Shown: positions 54,407 through 63,936 of the stretch, piece by piece
Numbering within the stretch: the first letter of the stretch is position 1
Layout of the letters: each line of letters starts with the position of its first letter
DNA from: Helianthus annuus
Lineage: Eukaryota > Streptophyta > Magnoliopsida > Asterales > Asteraceae
DNA: 64,000 bases
NCBI RefSeq assembly: GCF_002127325.2
Contig: NC_035443.2
Location: 147,636,415-147,700,414 of the forward strand
Direction of reading: 5' to 3'
Notes under the pieces: generated by a model
Told to the model about the DNA's origin: nothing
Database searches by the model: none
Seen by the model: the letters and a program-made list of their open reading frames with translations, nothing else
Position numbers and translations under genes: made by a program

Positions 54407-54513
54407 CACGACTAACATATCATCCTTTGTGAATTGCAAAGGTTATTTGGTTTGATATAAAGCAATAGAATAGTCTGCGTTGATCGGGAAAAGCTTTGCA
54501 TAAGAAATTAGCA

Positions 54514-54690
54514 ATGGCAGATAACAAGCAAAGCTACCATAAAACAAACACCAAGGAAGGAGGGACGTCAAAGGTGAAACCTGCATCCGTTATCCCTGAC
54601 AAAAAGAAGTATGTTTCCACAAGGATGGGTGAGTTTGTGGCAGGTTCCGTCACAAAAATGGTTAATAATGTGAAGGATAAAAAAAGATAA
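54514..54690 (+). CDS. Small basic Lys-rich protein (58 aa), host gene
   Basis: The ATG at 54514 is in good plant context (TTAGCAATGGC). An in-frame ATG at 54496 is upstream but in worse context, so 54514 is preferred. The product is hydrophilic and basic: an N-terminal Ser/Thr/Lys/Gly half, then a YVSTRMGEFVAGSVTKMV helix-like stretch, ending NNVKDKKR. It has no Cys, signal peptide or membrane segment. A TATA box and conserved upstream DNA, and a second copy of the promoter, support it as a real transcribed gene. It is the only non-transposon gene I can support. Family not recognised; a wound- or stress-type short plant peptide is possible but unproven. Confidence 0.55.
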   Translation: MADNKQSYHKTNTKEGGTSKVKPASVIPDKKKYVSTRMGEFVAGSVTKMVNNVKDKKR

Positions 54691-54730
54691 ATCCCAGGGA
54701 ACATCCTATTGATTAAAATGCTAATTATGA

Positions 54731-54762
<32 letters not shown>

Positions 54763-55286
54763 TATAACAATGTGTTGTGTTGTAAACTATGTAATGGAGT
54801 TTAGTAATTGTATCATGTTTCTGTAGCAAAAGTATGTTTCTATTGTTCTTAGTTACGATATGTTTAAATATATGAAATTAAATTCATATGATTTGAGACA
54901 TCTTATATTCTTTTAACGTTGAAAAAAAGTTGTACTCCTAGCAAAGACTTAATTATCTAAACCCATTAACCAACAACTGTGAATAATATATGTCCAATTT
55001 AAAGTATATATATTTTTTTCAGTAGCAAAAGTTTGTTTTTCAGTGTCTCATTATTATTATTCAATATTATGAGACTGGATTCTTATGGTTTAAGACATTT
55101 TGTCATCTTTAATTAAAAAATATTTACTCATAGAATAAGCATATAAAGACGTACTAGGACGTAAATCAAGAAAGAAAGAGGTAATTAATCACAAAAGGGG
55201 AAGAGTACCATATGATGAAATCCATAAATCATGCAATTATAATATTGTAATGTGTCATGTTTGGAGTGTTAAACAGGTTTTAAAGT
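54691..55286. other. Downstream of the small gene; (GT)n(TA)n microsatellite
   Basis: A GTGTGTGTGT...TATATATATA tract occurs at about 54730-54762. Two partly similar stretches (CAAAAGTATGTTTCTATTGTTC near 54828 and CAAAAGTTTGTTTTTCAGTG near 55027) suggest an older local duplication. No gene is seen. Confidence 0.55.
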
Positions 55287-56036
55287 TCATAAACATAATC
55301 CTACAGCGACCAATTTTTAGTATTTTATTAACGATTTTTTACAGAGAGAGCTTTGAAAACAAATTAAGTGGTATCTTGGAATCTTGCATTACATGAAATA
55401 GCACCAAATTAACCATGTATTTGTTTGATATTCACATGTTAAAATAATGATGATTTATATTTGAATCCAACACGTAGTAGTGCACTTTGTTTGGCCATAT
55501 AAATTGTTTGAGGAAACTAATTAAGGATAAGAGGAATTAAAATCTATCAGCCCTTAAAAAATCCATCTCGATCAATATATTTGCATAGAAAGGAAAACAA
55601 AATTCACATGGGAACTAATTAGAGGAGCATTAGCCCTACAACCATGTAGACTCTAATTTAACCCACAGTAGCCCACACCAATTGATTGCCATTTGATACT
55701 AGTTTTGCCCATTCACCCACACATTGAAATTAGGCTTACAACATCCATGAAGTTTTAGATTAAGTTCTAGGATATTGATGATAAGTGTTCCCACACAACA
55801 CTCCTTGATGGTTGAAACTTTAAAAAATCAAATACAACACCAAGACACCACAAAGTATGTAAATTACCCTAGCAACAAGTATGAAAAATATGTGTAACTT
55901 CGAGGACAATGGCTTACTCACATCATTTGCGGAGATGTGGGGAACTCTATCTCTATATATTATAACATATCATCCTTGGTGAATTGCTAAGGGTATTTGG
56001 TTTGATACACAAAGACTCTAAGGTGACTGGGAAAAG
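55287..56036 (+). pseudogene. Duplicate copy 2 of the small gene's upstream region, cut by T8
   Basis: It is colinear with 53380-54490 up to GGGAAAAG, which in copy 1 lies about 20 bp before the ATG. T8 begins directly after. A TATA-like TATATATTA is near 55954. If a coding copy exists it lies beyond T8, outside this window. The AAAAG at 56032-56036 is the expected left TSD of T8. Confidence 0.65.
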
Positions 56037-56668
56037 TGTAGGTCCCTTTCCGGAGGATGACGAACCTAAACCTTGTTAAACTAACTCACTAGCGAGTGCG
56101 GAATCCAAGCTAGCAAGCAAACCGGGATGAAGCAAGTATAAACACAACACACAAGGTTCACCGATTAACACCAATGTATTAATACGTATGAAGGTTTCGG
56201 TTACAAGCACAATGTTTACAAATCTAACTTGCCAACTCTCAAAGTGTGTGTGTGTGTTTCGGACAGAATGCTCTCAAGAATACTCTCTATCTTTCTGTGT
56301 GTCTCTCTAAGTGTCTGTCTAACACATACACTGCATGGGTATATATATACCCAGCCTAGGTTGTCTAGTCCGAAGGATCCGATAGATGGTCGAAGGATCA
56401 TCTATCGAACATCAAGTCATCGAAGGATTCACATGGACATCGAAGGATGATCTTTCGAGGTCAAACATTCGAAGCATATCTTTCGAGGAGATCGAAGGAT
56501 CCACATTATCCTTCGATCTCTTATCCTTCGAGACAGACAACCATCTTTCTAATTGTTGACTAAGTCAAACCAGGAGGACGGTTGACTTGGTCAACTTACA
56601 GGACTGACAAGGACATCGTTTACATCGTGACCGAATACAGACAAAGTACAGACACAAGTGCACCAACA
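56037..56668 (-). repeat. T8 3' LTR
   Basis: TGTAGG...CCAACA on plus, 632 bp. The sense TATA (TATATATA) lies at 56340-56350 on the complement. Sense-upstream (56378-56545) is an array of about nine to ten TCGAAGGAT-type words in both orientations. Confidence 0.82.
56378..56545 (-). repeat. T8 LTR: TCGAAGGAT motif array
   Basis: TCGAAGGAT or its complement ATCCTTCGA, with variants (TCGAAGCAT, TTCGAGG), occurs about ten times in 170 bp, some in inverted pairs (for example near 56490-56540). It lies upstream of the promoter, as the arrays in T5 and T7 do. Confidence 0.8.
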
Positions 56669-57915
56669 AACTCCCCCTTGGCTGTAGCTTTGTCTTTATC
56701 TTCTATAGATGTAGACTCGTCTCGAACTTCGATGGTCTTTGGTCTTCGAGTTCTCAAAACTCTGATGTCCTTTCAAGTCTTCAATGTCGGAGGATCTTCA
56801 AAGTCTTCACGTCTTGAAAGCAGAAAGTGTATCAACAAACTACCCGTATCAGGTAGGAAGTGTGTTGACAAACTCCCCCTTAACATAAGCTCCCCCTTGA
56901 GTTATGCTCGTGAAAAACTTGATCTTTATGAAGTGAGATCCTTGTGGTGTTGATGGTGGCCTGCGGCAACTCGATCATCTTCATCTTTTGAGCGCCTTCT
57001 CGTCGTGTCTTCATTCCAAAGCTTGTCATCGACCATGTTCTCCTAGCCTTTAGAATCTGCACATGCAAGAAATCTAAACGCGTAATGAGAACAACTGCTT
57101 GGAATAGTTAGTATAACCAAATGACACACGAATGACCATGTCATAATCAAACACCGTCCGACAGTTTGAAAGTTTAATAAATTTCTCAATTTTAGACTTA
57201 ACTTTCAAAACTTGCAAATTTCGACCGTTTATGAAGATTTAGTCAATTCGGTTTTCGTTCAGGTTTCAGGTAACGAAGACTCGAGCTCCAACATCGTACG
57301 ATCGAAGATAAAGTAGAAAGAAAATCTTTTTGGCTTTTATAAAGTTTATATTAAAACTCCCCTAAAATCTTTTTGGTATTTTTGAAATTAAAAGGCAACA
57401 ATTTTAATATCCTTTGAGTGTTATCAAACGACATCACCGCTAATGTCGTGCTGATATGCACCAAACGACGAAACTGTTTAAAAGAAAACAATAAAAGTTA
57501 AGCAGTAAATAAATATATACAGACATTCTTTTTGCGAGTTTCGAGGGTAAGAGAATCATATCAGTGTACGGTCATGCCAAAACACTCTTGTTGTTCAGTT
57601 AGTTAACATTAAGATAAGCATCCTATAACAATTATCGGTATTGTTATCCACTTAAGCTCAACTTATCAGATGTAATCATGGCGAGGGGATACGTTAAGGT
57701 ATAATTTATACTTACCGACCGGTGTTCATCCACATCACGACACATTCCCGTATCAAGGTATGCACGAGAATTCATCTTACCGGTGAGTATACAGATTATC
57801 ATCTGTTTGACCGTATAAGCTGTGAGATACTCACTTATTTTGATTTGAAAACAAGCCCTATGTGATATAATCACTTATTGATGAGGAACTTGATTTTCAT
57901 ATGCATGAGGGCACA

Positions 57916-57973
57916 GGTGCAAGTCCGTGAACAGGTCAGTACTTCCGTACAGCAGAGAGACGAACTTGACACC
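57916..57973 (-). ncRNA. Conserved hairpin, T8 copy 2 (sense order)
   Basis: Outer stems GGTG/CACC and CAAGT/ACTTG (with a one-base bulge) and CGT/ACG enclose the core. The inner stem GTAC/GTAC (57939-57942 / 57947-57950) closes a sense GGAA loop and is followed by CTGACCTG. The inner stem differs from T5 and T7 copy 2 at both paired positions. Confidence 0.62.
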
Positions 57974-58073
57974 CGGATAAATGTGATATTTTATCACTTA
58001 TTTGATTTGGACATGTGATTGTTTATCACTTATTGAGGTCGAATGCAGTATGTAATATGTACACGTATGTATA

Positions 58074-58136
58074 GTATCATGGAAGATCTAGACTTGCGTC
58101 CCCGTTATTTTTCGGTAAAAGATACAACCATGATAC
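58074..58136 (-). ncRNA. Long stem at the position of hairpin copy 1 in T8
   Basis: GTATCATGG (58074-58082) pairs perfectly with CCATGATAC (58128-58136). The outer stem corresponds to GTATTATCC/GGATAATAC of T7 copy 1, but the loop lacks the GNRA inner hairpin. It is probably a diverged homolog. Confidence 0.5.
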
Positions 58137-58545
58137 CCAGATGATAAGCAGCATAAAGACCGAATATCTCAGAACCTCGGCAATCTATCAAACGAAATTT
58201 CGGTACTAAGACCATATGCCAATGAATGGTTCCCACCTGGTCTTCAGTCGATTAAGATTTATATCACCCTGCACACTTTAAAATGATTGTGAGCCTACCG
58301 ATACATCTTATATAGAGCTGCTTATCGTTTTACATTTAAGGTTTAAAGAGGTTTGGATAGACCACTGATGTACTATCATTTTCTCTTTTGCTCGCCAGGA
58401 AACTCATTTTTGTTTTTCTATTGTTTTTGAAATTTTTTGATGTTTTTGGATTTTCAGATTTTCGGATTTACTCCCCCTAAAATCAATAAACTAAGACAAA
58501 TTTAAAACACAAAGGTATTTACAAAAATGATTTTCCGATGTTGGT

Positions 58546-58737
58546 TTACTCTTGCTTGACCTTAATGCCGTTTACCAATAATAAGAAGTCAAATCTAGAT
58601 TTGTCAAAAGCTTTGGTAAATAAGTCGGCACGTTGGTCATCGGTGTGGACCTTAACAACATCGATTAGCCTTTTCTCAAAGCAACCACGTATGAAGTGAT
58701 ATTTAATTTCGATGTGTTTGGTCTTTGAATGCTGCAC
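58546..58737 (-). pseudogene. T8 pol, RNase H C-terminal end
   Basis: It encodes HSKTKHIEIKYHFIR and the closing RADLFTKAFDKSRF motif in a frame shifted against the main pol ORF. A short deletion/frameshift near 58740-58775 removes residues of the RNase H core (the region with the second acidic residue). Confidence 0.78.
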
Positions 58738-58754
58738 AGGATTTTTAGTGATAT

Positions 58755-61700
58755 CTAAAGCAGCAGAATTATAGGAGTAGTTAGGAATTCAAAACCGTAG
58801 TCCCGCAATTGTTGTTGGATCCAAAGAACTTGGGAGCAACAACTTGAGGCAGCAATGTATTCAGCTTCGCATGTTGATGTAGCTACGCACGTCTGCTTCT
58901 TGCACTGCCATGTGACTAGGCGATTTCCTAAAAACTGACATCCAGCCGTTGTGGATTTGCCGTCGATTTTGCATCCGCCAAAATCAGAATCACTGAATGC
59001 GACCAAGTCAAAGTTATTATCCCTAGGATACCACAGACCGGTGTCGGGGTAAGCCTTCAAATAACGAAAAATCCTTTTGACAGCTGCAAGATGTGAGGCC
59101 TTCGGATTAACTTGATATCTGGCAAGCAGGCACGTTGGGTACATTATATCTGGCCTTGATACTGTGAGGTACATAAGGGATCCGATCATCGCGCGATAGT
59201 ATGAAGGGCTAACAGGTTCACCCTTCAAGTCAGGAGTAATTCCGTGATTAGTTGGCAATGGGGTACCAATGGGCGTTGCATCGGACATCTGGAACCGGCT
59301 CAAGATGTCCCCAACATATTTAGTCTGATGGATGAATATCCCAGACTCCGTTTGTTGTACTTGTGGGCCCAAGAAGAAATTCATTTCCCCCATAGCACTC
59401 ATCTCGAATTTATCCTGCATAATGCGCTCGCAATTCCTACACAAAACATCATTAGTAGAACCAAAGATAATATCATCAACGTATACCTGAACCAGAAGAA
59501 GATCTCCATCTTGTTCTTTGATGAAGAGAGTACAATCGATAAGACCTCTTCGAAAACCGTTCTCCAGCAGATATGTAGATAAGGTTGCATACCAAGCTCG
59601 TGGCGCTTGATGAAGACCATAGAGAGCTTTGTTGAGCAACCAAACCCGATCGGGATGGATAGGATCTTCAAAACCTGGAGGCTGTTCGACATATACCTCT
59701 TCTTCAACCACACCATGTAGAAATGCACCTCTGACGTCCATCTGGTAAACCTTGAATCCTTTGAATGAGGCATAAGCCAGAAAGATCCGAATAGCTTCCA
59801 GACGTGCAACTGGTGCATAGACTTCGTTGTAGTCGATCCCTTCTATCTGACGAAAACCTTGAACGACTAAACGAGCTTTGTGTCGAATAACCACTCCACG
59901 GTCGTCTTTCTTGCATTTGAAGACCCATCGAGTGCCAATCTTCTTGTAGTTCTCAGGTTTTTCAACAAGCTTCCAAACACCAAGCTTTTGAAATTGCTGC
60001 AATTCTTCCTGCATGGCTTCAACCCAAGCACTGTCTTTCAACGCTTCTTTCCACGACTTTGGTTCTTCTTGTGACACGTAACACGCGAAGGACCAGTCAT
60101 TTTGTTGGCCAGATTCTCTTATAGCTGAATACAAACCAGCATTCCGGTTGTTTCTCAGCTGATTACGCGTCTGCACACCGCGATGGACATCTCCTATTAT
60201 GTTCTGCTGGGGATGGGTATCGTGAATCCTCATTTCTGGATTATCTGGCACACGAGCATTGATACCCAAATTGGTAAGATTAAGATCAACAACCAACTCC
60301 ACACCAGGAATGTGGGTAGAGGTGGATGCATTCCCTTCAGCAGTATCTATATTCTGCGTATGAGGTGTATCACCAGAGGCACCTTGAACAGGAGCAGCTG
60401 GAGCTGAAGATCCTTCGGCTGCATCATGATATTCATCATCTTCAGAAGAATCATTATAATCAGCAGCATCTTCATAAACCTCATTTTGAACCATATTGTT
60501 GACAGACGAAGAAACTTGAGGATCAACAACAATAGGTCTAACCAAAGGCGAGTCAGCAGCGTTGTCACTTTCCAACAACATCCTAGCCGCTGGTGATTCT
60601 TCGTCAAAGGTTGGCAGATTGAAGGAGTCAAATAGTCCATCATAATCGAACATCCACGGATCACCCGGAGCCCTAACAGGACTCGTGTACCTTTGAACCC
60701 TAACTTCGCTCCAAAGCTCAATCTTTTTGGTAGCTAGATTCCAAACACGAAAATTTGGAGTAGCATATCCAAGGAAGAAACCCTCGATAGCTCTTGCACC
60801 AAACTTTCCATCCGGCTCAATCATAGTACATGGAGCACCAAACGGTTCAAGGTAAGAAAGATCCGGTTTCCTTTTCTGAAGGAGTTCGAAGCAAGTCTTG
60901 CCATGTCTCTTTACTGTAAGAACTCTGTTTAACGTGTAGCATGCAGCTGAGACAACCTCCCCCCAGAATTGAATAGGGAGTTCCGACTCTACTAACATTG
61001 TTCTTGCAGTTTCTATAATCGTTCGATTCTTCCTCTCCGCGACACCATTTTGTTGTGGAGTATAACGAGAACTGTACTCATGAAGAATGCCTTTAGAAGT
61101 ACAAAACTCATCCATAACTTGATTCTTGAATTCGGTTCCATTGTCGCTTCGGATCCTTTTTACTTTCAACGAATAGAGATTCTCCAACATTGTAAGAAGA
61201 TCCTTGAGGATGCCAGGAGTTGCACTTTTGTGTGCCATAAAGGATACCCAAGAAAATCTAGAATAATCATCAGTAACAACTAGACAATAGGCATCACCAA
61301 ACGTTGTCTTGTGCTTCATGGGTCCAAAAAGGTCCATATGAAGACGTTCGAGAGGCATGCTGACAGTGTTGATTTTCTTCAAAGGGTGAGACTTCTTTGT
61401 TTGCTTCCCCTTTTGGCACGAGACACAGATATCTTGTAGATAAAAACTTCTCACAGGCACACCATTCACAAGATTATTTTTCACCAAATGGTTCATCTTT
61501 CTCAAGTGAATGTGTCCCATTCTTCTGTGCCAAGATATAGACTCCTTTTCCGTGGCTTTTGAGACAAAGCAAGTGACTTGTGCAGATGTTGTAATCGCCT
61601 GGCTCATGTCGAGAATATAAAGATCATTAACTCTCGGAGCCGATAAGAGAATCCATTCTTGTGGAATTTTGAATCCAGGTTTCAGCACATAGCAGCCGGC

Positions 61701-61799
61701 ATCATCAAAATGCACGGTGAATTTCTTATCGCAGATTTGCGACACACTGAGAAGATTATGATCAATTTGCTTCACATAATTGATCTTGTCAAAGCACAC
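58755..61799 (-). CDS. T8 pol main frame (integrase, RT, most of RNase H)
   Basis: 1014 codons open. The integrase zinc finger is H91, H96, C125, C128; the core is D156 (MDLFGP), D219 (RSDNGTEF) and E255 (NGVAERKN). RT has FQ-like KVYQMDVRGAFLHG and catalytic YVDD near 771-774. RNase H has FSDSDFGG near 933 and CEAEYIAAS. It is the longest intact copia pol here. The first Met is only the first after the upstream stop; the frame in fact continues from the protease (see next). The end is a frameshift, not the true C-terminus. Confidence 0.88.
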   Translation of the reverse strand: MCFDKINYVKQIDHNLLSVSQICDKKFTVHFDDAGCYVLKPGFKIPQEWILLSAPRVNDLYILDMSQAITTSAQVTCFVSKATEKESISWHRRMGHIHLRKMNHLVKNNLVNGVPVRSFYLQDICVSCQKGKQTKKSHPLKKINTVSMPLERLHMDLFGPMKHKTTFGDAYCLVVTDDYSRFSWVSFMAHKSATPGILKDLLTMLENLYSLKVKRIRSDNGTEFKNQVMDEFCTSKGILHEYSSRYTPQQNGVAERKNRTIIETARTMLVESELPIQFWGEVVSAACYTLNRVLTVKRHGKTCFELLQKRKPDLSYLEPFGAPCTMIEPDGKFGARAIEGFFLGYATPNFRVWNLATKKIELWSEVRVQRYTSPVRAPGDPWMFDYDGLFDSFNLPTFDEESPAARMLLESDNAADSPLVRPIVVDPQVSSSVNNMVQNEVYEDAADYNDSSEDDEYHDAAEGSSAPAAPVQGASGDTPHTQNIDTAEGNASTSTHIPGVELVVDLNLTNLGINARVPDNPEMRIHDTHPQQNIIGDVHRGVQTRNQLRNNRNAGLYSAIRESGQQNDWSFACYVSQEEPKSWKEALKDSAWVEAMQEELQQFQKLGVWKLVEKPENYKKIGTRWVFKCKKDDRGVVIRHKARLVVQGFRQIEGIDYNEVYAPVARLEAIRIFLAYASFKGFKVYQMDVRGAFLHGVVEEEVYVEQPPGFEDPIHPDRVWLLNKALYGLHQAPRAWYATLSTYLLENGFRRGLIDCTLFIKEQDGDLLLVQVYVDDIIFGSTNDVLCRNCERIMQDKFEMSAMGEMNFFLGPQVQQTESGIFIHQTKYVGDILSRFQMSDATPIGTPLPTNHGITPDLKGEPVSPSYYRAMIGSLMYLTVSRPDIMYPTCLLARYQVNPKASHLAAVKRIFRYLKAYPDTGLWYPRDNNFDLVAFSDSDFGGCKIDGKSTTAGCQFLGNRLVTWQCKKQTCVATSTCEAEYIAASSCCSQVLWIQQQLRDYGFEFLTTPIILLL

Positions 61800-61998
61800 G
61801 ATGCCATTGGAGATACTTCCCTCTCAAGTGATAAAACTGCCTTTGTCACCCGCAAAAGCAACATACCCTCCTCTAATGTTTCTCACGTCGTATAGGAGCC
61901 GTAAGTCGCCAGTCATGTGCCTGGATGCTCCACTATCAACAATCCAATGACTATTAATAGTTCCTCCTAGAACATCCTGCACATGTCATTTAAACACA
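61800..61998 (-). pseudogene. T8 protease with one stop
   Basis: In the pol frame this encodes HWIVDSGASRHMTGDLR, the copia protease active site, and then a TGA near 61823-61825 before pol continues. Protease lies in a different frame from gag, whose stop is at 61999-62001, so gag-pol expression would need frameshifting or the break is a mutation. Confidence 0.78.
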
Positions 61999-63936
61999 TC
62001 AGTTGAGAATGGGGACCCAAGCCTTAGTGGTCTTGGGTCGTCCCTTAGCATCACGAAACGTGAGCTCGATCTCTTGATGGTTTTTAGGAACAATTTCTCC
62101 CCCTGAATTGTCACCCGACTTAGGTAACCAAGTTCGTTTTTGCCTACCAGTTTTTGAAGATTCTGGTTTTACAGGTTGTGACACACTTGGTTCCTTTTGA
62201 ACTGTTTTAACTTCAGATTTTAAAGCTTTTTCAACAGTTTTCATGTTCTTACGTCGTTGTTTAGTTTCTTGTTCTTTTACAGTTCGTTTATCATGTTTAG
62301 GTGAAACTGACCGACGTTGAGGGTGAACTGTTTCAGGTGGAGCTTTCTCAACAAATTTCTTCTTTGGAGCATTTGGGCAGTTTCTGATGATGTGCCCAAT
62401 TTCTCCACATTTGAAACAAGTTCTCCTTTCAACAGACTTAGGAGAACTTGATCGACTAGCAGATGTTGAACCTGTAGAACCTGAGGTACTTGCTCTTTCA
62501 TCACACCCGTTTGTGTGTTGGGTGTAATTGTTATCACTGTTACGTTTCAAAATCTTGACTTGTTGTACAAAATCAGTGTTTGATTTGTTTTCGATAGTCT
62601 CAATTTTATCTGTACCTTTTGATGCTACAAATTTAACATCTTTTGCTTTCTTCTTGTAACGAGCTCCTTTTGATTCAACCTTAGCCTTTGGCTTTGGAGC
62701 TCGTTGTTGTTGTTTACCCTTAGAAGCAGTAGGTTGTTGAGTGGTTGGAGATTTTTGATTACCAAACTGTTTTCTAATCTCAGCCTTAGGAATTGGATCA
62801 CATTGTGTTACAACAATTCCCGGAAGTGTTTTTCCCAAAAACATGTTTGTGTTGTCTTCAAAGACTTTATCAATCAAGGATTTGTTTACATTTTTAATTG
62901 GGAAAACGTGATCTGAGTAGATTTTATTATCTCCAACCAAGGTATACAACACATTACTGCTTTTAACAGTAGACACACATGTTTCATCAACTTTGACAGA
63001 ATCAATCACTTGTTTCTTAACAGATGAGACCTCAGGAGTATCAGGATCACAAAGAATGTGATTCTCGCGAGGAATAACTACTCCTTTCATCTTTTTAAGT
63101 GATTTATCCCGTTCACCTACATCCACTTCTGATTCATCATCCGATGTCTCATAGTCCTCGATAATTGGAGGACTTAGCTTCACGGATGATGAAGTTTCTT
63201 GTTGCTTAGAGGATGAATTTTCCGGTTTGAACCCTAGGCCAGTAGCAAACTCCTCAACATCTAGAGGCACACTGGGTTCATACCGAGGCATTTCCTCCTC
63301 ATCAGGCATCTTGGTATAATTGTTCATCAAAGGGGGCGGACATTTCGTGTACCCTATGCCTTTCTGATTTCCTTTCGGTTGTTGAACATCGATGATGTGA
63401 TCAAGCACAAATTGGGAGTTAGAGTAACTATCCAATTTCTGTTTGATCGCATCATGCTCGCATTGGGCAATGGCTAATTGCTTTTTAGTTTCTTCCACAA
63501 TGTTAATATATTCATTTATACTTACTTGCTTGTGGTAAACTACTTTGTTAACCTCGGACACATTTTTCTTTAATGTTTCTATTACAGATTTAAATTCTTT
63601 TTCATTCCGAGTTAAAGCCATGTTTGCCTCTTTGCATTTTGACAATTCAATAACCAAATTCTGATTATGACTATGAAGCTTTTCTGATTCAAGCTTCATA
63701 TCAGCACATGATTTACACACACTAGGAGCAGGAGGTTCAGAATTTACCTGACTAGAAGAGGCTGAGCCGTTTGCCATAAAGGCAGTTTGAAAAGAAAAAG
63801 CTCCATCTTCAGAAAACAGCTTCTCCATTTCCTTTGATGCAGTAGCAACCTTCCTAATCAGAATCGATTTCTGACATTTAAGCTCATCAGCTTCATTCAG
63901 AAGATCCTGAATATCTTCACCTCCTTCCTCCTTCAC
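61999..63936 (-). CDS. T8 gag, partial at the N-terminus
   Basis: At least 645 codons are open, and the same frame stays open to the window edge without a stop (acidic Ser/Glu-rich codons), so the true start is outside. Features are a long coiled coil (residues about 70-190), a CPPP motif (YTKCPPPLMN), a basic Lys/Arg-rich region, and a zinc knuckle CFKCGEIGHIIRNC near residues 507-520. The C-terminus ends KAWVPILN. It resembles the T7 and T5 Gags in order of parts. Likely role: particle assembly and RNA packaging. Confidence 0.82.
   Translation of the reverse strand: MKEEGGEDIQDLLNEADELKCQKSILIRKVATASKEMEKLFSEDGAFSFQTAFMANGSASSSQVNSEPPAPSVCKSCADMKLESEKLHSHNQNLVIELSKCKEANMALTRNEKEFKSVIETLKKNVSEVNKVVYHKQVSINEYINIVEETKKQLAIAQCEHDAIKQKLDSYSNSQFVLDHIIDVQQPKGNQKGIGYTKCPPPLMNNYTKMPDEEEMPRYEPSVPLDVEEFATGLGFKPENSSSKQQETSSSVKLSPPIIEDYETSDDESEVDVGERDKSLKKMKGVVIPRENHILCDPDTPEVSSVKKQVIDSVKVDETCVSTVKSSNVLYTLVGDNKIYSDHVFPIKNVNKSLIDKVFEDNTNMFLGKTLPGIVVTQCDPIPKAEIRKQFGNQKSPTTQQPTASKGKQQQRAPKPKAKVESKGARYKKKAKDVKFVASKGTDKIETIENKSNTDFVQQVKILKRNSDNNYTQHTNGCDERASTSGSTGSTSASRSSSPKSVERRTCFKCGEIGHIIRNCPNAPKKKFVEKAPPETVHPQRRSVSPKHDKRTVKEQETKQRRKNMKTVEKALKSEVKTVQKEPSVSQPVKPESSKTGRQKRTWLPKSGDNSGGEIVPKNHQEIELTFRDAKGRPKTTKAWVPILN

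Larger units (their letters stand above)
53380..54490 (+). promoter_or_regulatory. Upstream region of the small gene, duplicate copy 1
   Basis: It shares a colinear series of similar blocks with 55287-56036 (for example ATAATCTTACAACGACCAATTTTT, GAATCCAACAC, TTCACATGGGAACTAATT and GAGATGTGGG(A)GAACTCT). TATATAAA is near 54399. Copy 1 has extra segments not in copy 2: the SINE-like insert and a 40-bp tandem repeat. Confidence 0.7.
56669..58545 (-). other. T8 noncoding 3' region
   Basis: No gene is seen; ORFs at 56582-56953, 56880-57068 and 57644-57874 are chance frames. PPT-like CTCCCCCTT complements lie at 56670, 56873 and 56891. It carries a conserved hairpin at 57916-57973 and a related long stem at 58074-58136. 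Confidence 0.75.

Noticed and set aside
54496..54513. Upstream ATG at 54496 as the start of the small gene
   Set aside because: It is in-frame but in weaker context (CTTTGCATAAG region read as ATG-AAG lead) and only six codons upstream; 54514 fits plant start context better.
54730..54762. (GT)n(TA)n tract as a regulatory element
   Set aside because: A simple microsatellite explains it.
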